Positions 53,502 to 63,200 of a DNA stretch of 64,000 bases are shown piece by piece. This stretch comes from Flavobacterium weaverense. Lineage in GTDB: Bacteria; Bacteroidota; Bacteroidia; Flavobacteriales; Flavobacteriaceae. The notes beneath the pieces were generated by a model. That model had not been told where the DNA came from. It saw only the letters and a program-made list of their open reading frames with translations, and did not search any database. The translations under genes and the position numbers were made by a program. Positions within the stretch are counted from its first letter, which is position 1. Every line of letters starts with the position of its first letter. The DNA lies in NCBI RefSeq assembly GCF_003688495.1, contig NZ_REFH01000014.1, forward strand, positions 1 through 64,000, given 5' to 3'.

Positions 53502-54280
53502 TGGATTGCACGATCTAAATGAGTATAGCCACCATCAACAAACAATAATTGTCCAGTGGTGTGACTGGATATTTCTGAAAGTAAAAATGCAACAGTATTA
53601 GCAATTTCAGTATCAGTTGTCATTCGATGTCCTAACGGAATATGCTTGGTAATACTTTCTAATTTTTCTTCAGGATTTTCAAACGTTTGTAACCATTTTT
53701 TATACAATGGAGTAAAACATTCAGCGACTATAACAGCGTTTACTCTTATTTCGTAAGGCAATAATTCAACAGCCCATTCTCTTGTTAAAGCATTTCTTGC
53801 GCCATTCGCAGCAGCGTATCCAGAAGTTCCTCCTTGGCCAGTAACTGAAGTTTTTGAACCAATATTTACAATTGATCCTTTACTTTTCTTAAGTTCTGGT
53901 AATGCGTGATGTGCCATTGCGTAGTAGTGTGCTACATTGCGCTGAATAGAAAGCATAAAATCGTCATAATTTCCATTTTCTAGTCCAACACCGTCATTTA
54001 CTCCTGCGTTGTTTACCAAGCCATCAATTCTTCCAAATTGCTTAACGATACTGTCAATAGCATTTTTACACTCGGCTTTATCATTCAATTCACCAACAAC
54101 GTAAAACGCTTCACCACCTTCTGCTTTTATTTCAGTAGCAGCGTGAAGTGCATCTGTTTCATTTCTTCCTACAATTACAGGAATAGCGCCTTCTTGAGAT
54201 AGTACTTTGCAAATACCAAAGCCAATACCTTTTGATCCTCCAGTAACTATTATAATTTTATCTTTGAGCTTTAAATCCAT
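53498..54280 (-). CDS. SDR oxidoreductase, probable L-fucose dehydrogenase (YxxxN variant)
   Basis: The 260-residue short-chain dehydrogenase has the coenzyme motif TGGSKGIGFGI and NNAGVND. The catalytic site reads SGYAAANGARNALTREWAVE: the Tyr is kept but the usual YxxxK lysine is replaced by Asn (codon AAT, clear in the DNA). By pathway logic it oxidises L-fucose to L-fucono-1,5-lactone, since the other SDR of the operon fits the later step. It overlaps the permease by four bases and lies 4 bases after the lactonase gene. Which SDR does which step is inferred. Confidence 0.82.
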   Translation of the reverse strand: MDLKLKDKIIIVTGGSKGIGFGICKVLSQEGAIPVIVGRNETDALHAATEIKAEGGEAFYVVGELNDKAECKNAIDSIVKQFGRIDGLVNNAGVNDGVGLENGNYDDFMLSIQRNVAHYYAMAHHALPELKKSKGSIVNIGSKTSVTGQGGTSGYAAANGARNALTREWAVELLPYEIRVNAVIVAECFTPLYKKWLQTFENPEEKLESITKHIPLGHRMTTDTEIANTVAFLLSEISSHTTGQLLFVDGGYTHLDRAIQ

Positions 54281-54284
54281 AGTT

Positions 54285-55115
54285 TTAATCTTTTATATCG
54301 TACAAATTTTTCGCATTAAGTCCCATAATTTGTTGTTGTTCACTTTTAGTAAACTTTTGAATGTAATTTTCAACTAAACTCAACGTTGTGGAGTAATTCC
54401 CTGCAAGCAAGCTTACTGGCCAGTCACTACCAAAAATTGTTCTCTCCGTTCCAAAGCAGTCAAAAATCGCTTCGAAATAAGGCTCAAATTGCTGTTTTTG
54501 CCAACTGGTCCAATCAGCTTCTGTTGTTAAACCAGATACTTTACAGGCCACATTATCAATAGCCGATAATTCCTCAATCAAACTTTTCCAGACTTTTATT
54601 TTTCCATCTTTTATGTACGGTTTAGCGCAATGATCAAGTATGAATTGTTGATTAGAAAATTTTTCAACTAACAAAATTGCTTCTTCTAATTGATTGGGAT
54701 AAATTAAAATATCGTACGTCAATTTATATTTTTCCAATGCCGAAATGCCGCGCTGAAAATCTGCTCTTAACATAAAACCCTTTTGCTCAGATTGAACAAT
54801 ATGTCTCAGGCCTTTTAGTTTCTCAAATTTTGAAAAATATTCTAAACGAGCTTCGATAGTATCTGAACATAAATCCAACCAACCCACAACACCTTTTATA
54901 AAACTATTTCTTTCAGCTAAATTTAGTAAAAATTCTGTTTCTTTTTCAGAAGAATCGGCTTGAACTGCAATGCAGCCTTCAAAATTATTTTCCTTCAAAA
55001 GTGGCTCTAAATCCTTAGGTAAGAAATCGCGTTGTAAAACACTCATGTCTTCATTAATCCACGAATCTCGAACGGGATCAAAATGCCAAAAATGTTGATG
55101 TGAGTCTATTCTCAT
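54285..55115 (-). CDS. Amidohydrolase, probable L-fucono-1,5-lactonase
   Basis: The 276-residue COG3618 amidohydrolase starts RIDSHQHFWHFDPVRDSWI, with the HxHFW metal site. The strand motifs LRHIVQ, FILDHCAKP and FGSDWPVS follow in order, the last with the catalytic Asp. The family includes L-fuconolactonase, 4-sulfomuconolactonase and related lactonases. It lies between the hydrolase and dehydrogenase genes of the L-fucose pathway, directly adjacent to both, so hydrolysis of L-fuconolactone to L-fuconate is the best reading. Confidence 0.87.
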   Translation of the reverse strand: MRIDSHQHFWHFDPVRDSWINEDMSVLQRDFLPKDLEPLLKENNFEGCIAVQADSSEKETEFLLNLAERNSFIKGVVGWLDLCSDTIEARLEYFSKFEKLKGLRHIVQSEQKGFMLRADFQRGISALEKYKLTYDILIYPNQLEEAILLVEKFSNQQFILDHCAKPYIKDGKIKVWKSLIEELSAIDNVACKVSGLTTEADWTSWQKQQFEPYFEAIFDCFGTERTIFGSDWPVSLLAGNYSTTLSLVENYIQKFTKSEQQQIMGLNAKNLYDIKD

Positions 55116-55967
55116 TTAGTTGTACGCTACGACGTTCTGTTCAGAAACTCCTAAACCTTCAATTCCTAGTCTCATTACATCTCCTGCTTTTAAGTACATT
55201 GGCGGTTTAAACCCTAAACCAACGCCAAACGGAGTACCAGTTGAAATTACATCTCCAGGTAATAATGTCATAAATTGACTGATATAAGATACAACCTCCT
55301 GAACGTTAAATATAAAGTCAGATGTAGAAGAGTGTTGTAAGCGTTTGCCATTAACTTCTAACCACAATTCTAAATTATTAGGATCTTTAATTTCATCTTT
55401 TGTTGCTAAGAATGGTCCAAGAGGAGCAAACGTATCGCAGCCTTTTCCTTTACACCATTGACCTTCTTTTTCAATTTGAAAAGCGCGCTCAGATACATCA
55501 TTATGCAATAAATATCCAGCAATATAATCGTCAGCATCCTCTAAAGATACATAAGATGCTTTTTTACCAATAACAACTGCTAATTCAACTTCCCAATCCG
55601 TTTTTAAACTGTTTTTAGGAATCATCACATTGTCATTAGGACCAACAATCGCCGTTGTTGATTTGAAGAATAAAACAGGCTCTGTTGGCACTTTTGCACC
55701 TGTTTCTTCTGCATGTTTAGCGTAATTCAGACCCACACATACTAACTTTGATGGTCTACCAATTGGTGAACCTAAACGCACTGAATCATCAACCGTTGTG
55801 CAAGTAGCTTCGTTTACTTTTAACCAATCTTTTAATCGATCTAAGCCATTAGTTTCAAAGAATTTTTCGTCGTAATCTTCTCCAAATGCACTTACGTCTA
55901 TTCTTTTATTTTCTAGTTGAATTCCTATTTTTTCGTTCCCTTCTGTTCCGAATCGTATTAATTTCAT
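55116..55967 (-). CDS. Fumarylacetoacetase-family hydrolase, probable 2,4-diketo-3-deoxy-L-fuconate hydrolase
   Basis: The 283-residue protein has the FAH C-terminal fold: CVGLNYAKHAEETG, the metal site DWEVELAVVIGKKASYV, AGYLLHNDVSERAFQ, KGCDTFAPLGPFL and PGDVISTGTPFGVG. In the known non-phosphorylative L-fucose pathway (Xanthomonas-type) such an enzyme splits 2,4-diketo-3-deoxy-L-fuconate into pyruvate and L-lactate. It ends one base before the lactonase start and follows the SDR gene by 20 bases. Confidence 0.88.
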   Translation of the reverse strand: MKLIRFGTEGNEKIGIQLENKRIDVSAFGEDYDEKFFETNGLDRLKDWLKVNEATCTTVDDSVRLGSPIGRPSKLVCVGLNYAKHAEETGAKVPTEPVLFFKSTTAIVGPNDNVMIPKNSLKTDWEVELAVVIGKKASYVSLEDADDYIAGYLLHNDVSERAFQIEKEGQWCKGKGCDTFAPLGPFLATKDEIKDPNNLELWLEVNGKRLQHSSTSDFIFNVQEVVSYISQFMTLLPGDVISTGTPFGVGLGFKPPMYLKAGDVMRLGIEGLGVSEQNVVAYN

Positions 55968-55987
55968 CTGTTTATTTTTTAATTTTT

Positions 55988-56764
55988 CTAATTATTTAAC
56001 GTTACAAATCCACCATCAATGGGAAAATTTGAACCTGTAATGAAGGATGCTTCATCACTACATAAGTACAGTGCAAGATTTGCAATTTCTTCTGGTTTTC
56101 CCATACGACCTATTGGCTGTGTTTTTGAAAGTTTTTCGAACATTTCAGCTTGATTATCAGGATAATTGTTCTGGATAAATCCGTCAACAAAAGGAGTATG
56201 AACACGAGCTGGAGAGATACAGTTGCAACGAATGCCTTCGTTTACATAATCCTTAGCTACAGAATACGTCATTGTTAAAACCGCACCTTTAGTCATCGAA
56301 TAAGCAAATCGATCAGATATACCAACCGATGCTGCGATAGATGCCATATTTACAATTACTCCGCTTTTATGTTTTTTAAAGTGTGAGATTGCCGCTTTCA
56401 TTCCGTTGTAAACACCTTTGATATTTACGTTGAATAATCGATCTAAATCCTCTGAATTAGTGTTTTCAATATTTCCTACGTGTGCAATTCCAGCATTATT
56501 AATTAGGATATTGATGGTTTTATTTTTGGCGATTTCGTCAAAAATAGTTTCCATTTGTTCTTGGTTGGAAACATCACACTGATAAAAGTTAGCTGATCCG
56601 CCTTCTTTTTCAATTTCTGAAACTGTGTTATTTCCATTATCTGTACTAAAATCTAAAATACAAACATGTGCACCTTGTCTAGCAAATGTCGTTGAAATAG
56701 CTTTTCCTATTCCACTTCCTCCGCCGGTAACTATTGCTGTTTTTCCTTTCAAACTGAATACCAT
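55988..56764 (-). CDS. SDR oxidoreductase, probable 2-keto-3-deoxy-L-fuconate dehydrogenase
   Basis: The 258-residue short-chain dehydrogenase has TGGGSGIGKAIS for NAD(P), NNAGIAHVG, and a normal catalytic YSMTK. The ILDFSTDN segment after strand 2 carries an acidic Asp, which favours NAD+. In the pathway it would oxidise 2-keto-3-deoxy-L-fuconate at C4 to the 2,4-diketo acid. It is one base from the dehydratase that makes its substrate and 20 bases from the hydrolase that uses its product. Confidence 0.87.
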   Translation of the reverse strand: MVFSLKGKTAIVTGGGSGIGKAISTTFARQGAHVCILDFSTDNGNNTVSEIEKEGGSANFYQCDVSNQEQMETIFDEIAKNKTINILINNAGIAHVGNIENTNSEDLDRLFNVNIKGVYNGMKAAISHFKKHKSGVIVNMASIAASVGISDRFAYSMTKGAVLTMTYSVAKDYVNEGIRCNCISPARVHTPFVDGFIQNNYPDNQAEMFEKLSKTQPIGRMGKPEEIANLALYLCSDEASFITGSNFPIDGGFVTLNN

Positions 56765-56765
56765 A

Positions 56766-58085
56766 TTATGCTTTTTTTAATTTGTTAGTCCAGATTTCTC
56801 CTGTAGGGAATGTGTATGCTGCTAATGATTCTGGTTTCATTGTAATACTATATCCCGGTTGCTTTGGCGGCATGTAAGCTCCATTTTTTATTACTACTGG
56901 TTCGAAGAAATGTTCATGTAAGTGATCTACATATTCAATTATTCTATCTTCCTTTGTTCCGCTAACACAGATATAATCAATCATTGATAAATGCTGAACA
57001 TATTCGCAAAGTCCTACACCACCAGCATGAGGACAAACAGGAACTTTATATTTTGCAGCCATTAGTAAGATGGCAAAAATTTCGTTTACACCACCAACAC
57101 GGCAGCTATCAATTTGGCAAATCTGTAATGCATCTGCCATAATTAATTGTTTAAACATTACTCTGTTTTGGCAGTGCTCACCAGTTGCAACTTTAATAGG
57201 TGCAACCGCTCTAGCGATTTTTGCATGACCTAAAATATCATCTGGACTCGTAGGTTCCTCAATCCAATACGGATTAAATTTCTTCAGTGATGCCATGTTT
57301 TCAATTGCTTCATCGACATCCCACTTTTGATTAGCGTCCATCATTAATTGTAAATCATCACCAATTTCTTCGCGAATAATTTGAGCACGACGCATATCAT
57401 CTTGCAGGTCTGAACCTACTTTTATTTTCATATGTTTGAAACCTTCTGCTTTTGCTTCTTGACATAATCTACGCATTTTGTCATCGCTATACCCTAACCA
57501 TCCTGCAGAAGTAGTGTACGCAGGATATCCATTTTCTAGTAGGTCGTTAATACGATCTTGCTTAGTTGCTTGATTATTTGTTAAAATTTCTAAAGCTTCA
57601 GCAGGAGTAATAGCGTCTGTGATATAAGTAAAATCAACACATCTTACAAATTCCTCAGGTGACATATCAGCTATTAATTTCCATAATGGTTTTCCTTCGA
57701 CTTTGGCATATAAATCCCAAACTGCATTTACGACCGCTCCTGTTGCCAAGTGTATTACTCCTTTTTCTGGACCTAACCAGCGAAGTTGGCTATCACCGGT
57801 AATCATCTTCCAAAAATTTCCCATGTTTTGAGTGAAAGATTCTAAAGTTTTACCAACTATCAAATGTGAAAGCGATTCGATTGCAGCTACACATAGTTCA
57901 TTTCCTCTACCTATTGTAAAAGTTAGACCATGACCTTCAAATTCCGGATCGTCTGTTTTTAAAATAACGTATGCGGCAGAATAATCTGGATCTGGATTCA
58001 TAGCGTCAGAACCATCTAGAGAATCACTTGTTGGGAAACGAACATCTTTAGTTAAGACCTCGGTTATTGTTATTGTTTTTTTCAT
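56766..58085 (-). CDS. fucD: L-fuconate dehydratase
   Basis: The 439-residue enolase-superfamily enzyme dehydrates L-fuconate to 2-keto-3-deoxy-L-fuconate. The start (VRFPTSDSLDGSDAMNPDPDYS) is diagnostic for this family. The catalytic KxK is in FKHMKIKVGSD; metal ligands are in MMDANQKWD, YWIEEPTSPDD and ATGEHCQNR; the catalytic His is in PVCPHAGGVGLCEY. It is the first gene of the tight fucose-catabolism operon, 77 bases after the GH29 lipoprotein gene. Confidence 0.94.
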   Translation of the reverse strand: MKKTITITEVLTKDVRFPTSDSLDGSDAMNPDPDYSAAYVILKTDDPEFEGHGLTFTIGRGNELCVAAIESLSHLIVGKTLESFTQNMGNFWKMITGDSQLRWLGPEKGVIHLATGAVVNAVWDLYAKVEGKPLWKLIADMSPEEFVRCVDFTYITDAITPAEALEILTNNQATKQDRINDLLENGYPAYTTSAGWLGYSDDKMRRLCQEAKAEGFKHMKIKVGSDLQDDMRRAQIIREEIGDDLQLMMDANQKWDVDEAIENMASLKKFNPYWIEEPTSPDDILGHAKIARAVAPIKVATGEHCQNRVMFKQLIMADALQICQIDSCRVGGVNEIFAILLMAAKYKVPVCPHAGGVGLCEYVQHLSMIDYICVSGTKEDRIIEYVDHLHEHFFEPVVIKNGAYMPPKQPGYSITMKPESLAAYTFPTGEIWTNKLKKA

Positions 58086-58162
58086 TTGTTGATATGTGTT
58101 ACTTAATAATTACTATTGCTGCCTTAATTAATTTCGAAAAATATTAAAATTAAGAAATAAAT

Positions 58163-60097
58163 TTAAATTTTTATTAATTCAATTTTTTCCAGTCCTAATC
58201 CTTCAGTCCATTTGTCAGCACCTATTTTAAAACCTTTTAATTGTAAGGTGTAAGTGCCCGCTTTTAATAACTCGATTTCACCTGCATTGCTGCCAATTTC
58301 TTTGTAGAAAAATAATGTAGGGTTTATCATTTCAGTATCTCTTTTTAGAGATACGGGTATGATTTTACCTGCTACTTGAATACTACCTGTTTGCTCTGAA
58401 CCTGTCCATACAGGCTTAGAGTGATTTCCTTTTTCATTAGAAACAATTCTAATTTTGAATTTACCAGGAGTATGAACTTTAAACTGCCATGAAGATATCG
58501 CTTCATCTTTCATATAGCTGCTTGTAATTCTATCTAAACTGATGTTATTTTCTTTATTTTGTGATAGATTGCGATCGATCTTCAATTCAGCATCTTTGTA
58601 TTCAACCACTATTGGAGTCGCAAACTCTTTCTTCGAAACACCAGCTAAATCTAATGTTAGAAAACGTCCATCTTGTTTAAATTTAATATTTTTTGAGTTG
58701 CCTAATACGTGTATTTTATCAATAGAACTGATAATTCCGTTTAGTTCAATGGTGTTGTTTTTTGGCCAGTTAAAAACATTTAAGTAAATTTTATTTGGTT
58801 TCTGTGTTACATAACCCCAATTATAATTCCATGGAAAAGGGGAGGGAGTAGTATTATAAACAGACTCTCCGTTTTCTTTTAACCAAGATCCTGCAATCTT
58901 TAAATTTTTAACAGGTTCAGCTGGCATCAATCCGCTTGCCATAGGACCCACGTTCAATAAATAATTTCCATTTCTACTTGCCGAAGCAATTAACGAATTT
59001 AAAATAAAATTAGGTTTTCTCCATTCATGATCGTCTTTTCTATAACCCCAAGATGTATTTGTAGTTCCAGCCATCTCAAAAGGTATCGGCATTTGATCTC
59101 CAGTAAAGTAATTATCTGAAGGTGTGAAAAAGTCAAAATACAAGTCTTTGTTCATTGCTACAGGAGCTGCTTCATCTCCAATTCTTGAACTAATAATAAT
59201 ATTGGGTTGTAATTCTTTGGTAATTTTGACGAACTCGCGAATTTCTTCGTTATCTAAACCTTTACCCATATCAAACCAAATGATATCAATCGTACCATAA
59301 TTTGTTAGGATCTCGCGAAGCTGTGGAAATGATTTCTCTTTTAAGTATTTAGCACGATCCATCTTTTTTGAATCGAAATCCACTAAATTCATGCGGTCTC
59401 TTAAAGCTCCTTCACCTATATAAGCTTGAGAGTTATCCCAGTCGATCGCATGCGAATAGTATAATCCAAATTTTATTCCTTGTTTGTCGCATGCAGCTTT
59501 TAATTCTTTTATGATATCTCGTTTAAAAGGAGTGTTCATTACGTTATACGCTGATACTTTAGAATTAAATAATGCAAATCCATCGTGGTGCTTTGATGTG
59601 ATTATCATGTATTTCATTCCTGCAGCTTTAGCAACAGAAACCCATTCATCTGCATCAAAATCTTTTGGATTAAATTGATCCATTAACTTTTTGTATTCAG
59701 ATCCAGGTATCTTTAAAGTGTTTTGAATCCATTCAGCAATTTTAGGTGTTATTTCTCCATTGTATTCTCCGCCTAAAATGGAATATAAACCCCAATGTAT
59801 AAACATGCCATACTTTGCATCTTTCCACCACTGCATTCTCTTTTGGTATTCTTCTTCCGTTTCATACGGCAAATCCACTTTTGAAGGGGTATTACTTTTA
59901 AAATAGGCGTCAAAATTACTTTGGAATCTTTTTGATTCATTTGCATCTGCATACGGGTTTTCCTCATTTTTTTCTGTAACGCTTTCTTTATTACTAGATT
60001 TAGTATTCACAGTTTCTGTTTTCATGTTTATTTTACATGACATAAAAGAAAGAGAAAGACTAAGGAGCATTATTTTGCAAAGATAGTTTGTATTCAT
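58163..60097 (-). CDS. GH29 alpha-L-fucosidase lipoprotein (longer paralogue)
   Basis: The 644-residue precursor has a lipobox (SFMSC, Cys21), then a ~65-residue linker. The GH29 barrel starts at WWKDAKYGMFIHWGLYS; the nucleophile is Asp276 in DIIWFDMGKG. After the barrel comes a beta-sandwich (~425-510) and then an extra C-terminal module of ~130 residues (SWQFKVHTPGKFKIRIVSNE ... AGTYTLQLKGFKIG) that looks like a sugar-binding domain of the kind seen on other GH29 proteins. The shorter GH29 of the locus (34271-35653) lacks this module. It lies directly before the fucose-catabolism genes, fitting release of L-fucose. Confidence 0.93.
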   Translation of the reverse strand: MNTNYLCKIMLLSLSLSFMSCKINMKTETVNTKSSNKESVTEKNEENPYADANESKRFQSNFDAYFKSNTPSKVDLPYETEEEYQKRMQWWKDAKYGMFIHWGLYSILGGEYNGEITPKIAEWIQNTLKIPGSEYKKLMDQFNPKDFDADEWVSVAKAAGMKYMIITSKHHDGFALFNSKVSAYNVMNTPFKRDIIKELKAACDKQGIKFGLYYSHAIDWDNSQAYIGEGALRDRMNLVDFDSKKMDRAKYLKEKSFPQLREILTNYGTIDIIWFDMGKGLDNEEIREFVKITKELQPNIIISSRIGDEAAPVAMNKDLYFDFFTPSDNYFTGDQMPIPFEMAGTTNTSWGYRKDDHEWRKPNFILNSLIASASRNGNYLLNVGPMASGLMPAEPVKNLKIAGSWLKENGESVYNTTPSPFPWNYNWGYVTQKPNKIYLNVFNWPKNNTIELNGIISSIDKIHVLGNSKNIKFKQDGRFLTLDLAGVSKKEFATPIVVEYKDAELKIDRNLSQNKENNISLDRITSSYMKDEAISSWQFKVHTPGKFKIRIVSNEKGNHSKPVWTGSEQTGSIQVAGKIIPVSLKRDTEMINPTLFFYKEIGSNAGEIELLKAGTYTLQLKGFKIGADKWTEGLGLEKIELIKI

Positions 60098-60212
60098 AAT
60101 TTGTATATTTTATTATGTAACCGCTTTTTGTGGCGTGTATAAAGTTAAATCTAATATTAAAGAATTAATAGAACTGAACTAAAATAGTATAGAATTTTTT
60201 ATTTTAAACAAC

Positions 60213-60241
60213 CGCAAAATCCCTTATTACAGGGATTTGCG
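60213..60241 (-). terminator. Hairpin after the PL8 lyase gene
   Basis: CGCAAAATCCCT (60213-60224) pairs with AGGGATTTGCG (60231-60241) except for one extra A, with a six-base loop. The tail on the minus strand (GTTGTTTAAAA) is only moderately U-rich, so termination may be partial. Confidence 0.6.
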
Positions 60242-60266
60242 ATCGTTACCAAACAATTTATTCATA

Positions 60267-63200
60267 CTACCTATTAAGTTTAAACTCTCTTGGCAAACCA
60301 TCCACGCACGTTAACGTGATAATAGTATTATCTCCAGAAGTGTCAATATTTTTAATAAAATCTACAGGAAGTACTTTCCATTTCCCTACAATTGTTATTT
60401 TCAATTCTACTGGCTGGCTATAATTCCTATACTTTCCTGGCTTGTATTCTGGGAAATTTAAATCAGGTTGAACTGCGCTAATAGTCAATTCATTTTTAAT
60501 TTTCTGATTAACCATTAATAAAGCAGGAGAAGAAACTTCTTTTATAATTTCCTTGTCTAAAGGCTGGTTAGCTCCAAAGATTACAAAACCTGTTGTATTT
60601 GTCTCTTTATTTAAGACTATATGCGCTATACCATCTGCTCTTTTAATTTCAAATGACTTATCGTTTGCAGCTATTTTACCGAAATTATTCTGATTTTGTT
60701 TGCTCAAAAACGGATAAATAACATATTGGTATGATGCATTTTTTGGTGAAGTGCCATGATCAATCCAAGCAGAAGCAAAATCCCCGTAAGTTTCGCGAGC
60801 TCCATTAACAGGATCTTCAATTATTCCAGTATTTATAGAATATTCATTATGATACGATTGTTGGTAAGCTTTTTTGAATTGTACTGAATTGTTAGACAGT
60901 ACATTGTATCCATTTCCATAAGGATCAATTAACCAATTTGATGATTTTTTATTTTTCTTTAGCTCTGTTTCAAAAGGAAATTTAGTAATTGTTTCTGAAG
61001 CTGTCATTATAGGAGCCTTAGTATCTTTCAAGGAGGATTGGAAAATATTGGTTTGCGTTGGATTCTTCGTATCGATACTAGAAATATCCGTTCCTATCGC
61101 AATCATTTTTCCACCAAAAGCAAACACTGATTTCTTAGCGGTTAGCTTTCCTGGAAAGCCTAGATTTGACTCATTACCGTCTGCATTTGTGCCTTTTGAT
61201 TCATTTAAAATCATTCCGAAAATTCCATCTTGACCTAATACAGTCGAACCAGCGAAGGATTCATTAGAACGGAACATAATCAATGGTAGTTTAGGTTCTA
61301 ACTCTTTTAAGGGTAAATTTATCACTGTAGAACCGGGATATCTATTCCAATCCCAACCTTCTTGTACAAATCCACTTGCCTCTTCACCTCCAGAATTTAA
61401 CAACTGAATAGTACCGTTTGCTGGATATCTACCGTATCTATTAGCTTTCACATATATTTCTGAAGCCCACACGTACTTGCTGTATCCTTTAATAATTGCT
61501 GCCCAATCGTCACGTCTATGAATAGCCGTAGCGCCGTAAGGTAAGGAACGATAACCTGATAATATTTCTGGATACAATCCTTTTTCTGCAAATGATGCTG
61601 TAGTTTTAGGGTCTTCTTTGCCCCATAGTCTTAAGTATGCTTCAGCAACATCTTTATCAATCTCCGATGTGCCTTCAGGATTACCTGCATAAGCCATTTC
61701 TAAAAACTCATTTTTCAACGAATAGATACCGTTATTTTCTAAAGGATGACGTCCAGCATTACCAAATCCCCAATTATACAATTGGCTATAAGCTCTAGAA
61801 GTCAAAAAAGAATATTTAAAATTTTGATGTCCCTCAGAACCAATACGGAATTTTGTTCCAGATAAAGTCTTTATTACTTTAGGCACGTTTTGAAATGCTC
61901 CAAGTCCGTAAGCAGGGTAACTTCCATTATGATGCCATGCTGTACCATCTACTTTAAAGCCCCATTCTTCCTTTTGTTGTGCTAATGTGATGTTGATAAA
62001 ATTTGAATAGGCTTGCACCATTGCAGCTTGCATCTCTTGTTTCTCAAATAAAAATATGAGCATTAAATGATAGTACGATTGCGTATTTAAATAATCAATA
62101 TTTACGTGAAAATTTTCGGGATTATCTAAAAGTGATCCAATGTTAAAAATCCAATGTAAGCTTGCTCCAACCTCAGCCAGTAAACCATTCTCATCTAGGA
62201 CTTGACGCATAATGAAAAAGGCTTCCGTAATTTGTCTAACATTATAACCAATATGATGTCTTGTCCCACCATTAGACCCCGCTTGCCAACCTTGATCAAG
62301 AAAATATTTTGTTCCATTTAAGAACATTGTTTTCATTTCCTCTTTCTCAGCAGCTGTTCCTTTCTCATACGAGCTTGCTATTTTTTTTAAGGTCTTTCCT
62401 AAGTCTTGAACATCAGTTAATACTTGCTTTCCTTGCTGACTTTCATCGTAATAATCTTGTGTGGCTTTAAAAGTCAATGGCGGACCTAAAATTGTTTTAC
62501 CATTATCTACCAGATTTAATTTTTTATAATCTTCGCGAAGCGACTTTAAATTTAGTTTAGATTTTTTATCTGCTTCATAATTTTGTTCAATAGTTGACTC
62601 TATTTTTTTTAAATCTTTTCTAACAGCTTCGGTAACAGCTTCTGTTTTTAAGTTTTTTATGCGGTCGTAGTTGCTTATTAATGGCATCCAATGATCTTCT
62701 CCAAGATTTAATTTTGATTTGATAAAGGGAACAATCTCATCTGGGTACGCATGTCGATCATCTTGATATTGAGAATAGATTATATCATCGAAAAATAATT
62801 TTCCAGTAGGAGTTGAAGAAGTTATTTTAAAATAATCATAGTCAACTTGAGCTAATTTTTTAGGAGTGTTACCTTGCATTTCGTAGAAAGGAACCCATAT
62901 AGTGCGCCATCCTGTAAAAGAAAGCGGCAAATCAAAATAGACTTCTCTTTTACCATTTTTTTCGAATGAAACAGTGATTTTACCATTTTGAGCTACCTCA
63001 TTATAGATTGACATCTGCAAAGTTGGACTTGAAGGAAAAAAAAGGCCGTATTCTAAAGGGCTTTCTTCAGCAGTTAAAATTTTAAATTTTGAAGTTCCAA
63101 TGGAGCTTTTATCTTTCCATTCCCATTGTAGAGAATTTTTTCCATATTTTCTGTGCGCTTCACTGCGGGCTATTTTTCCATTTGTAATTTGGTAAGCACT

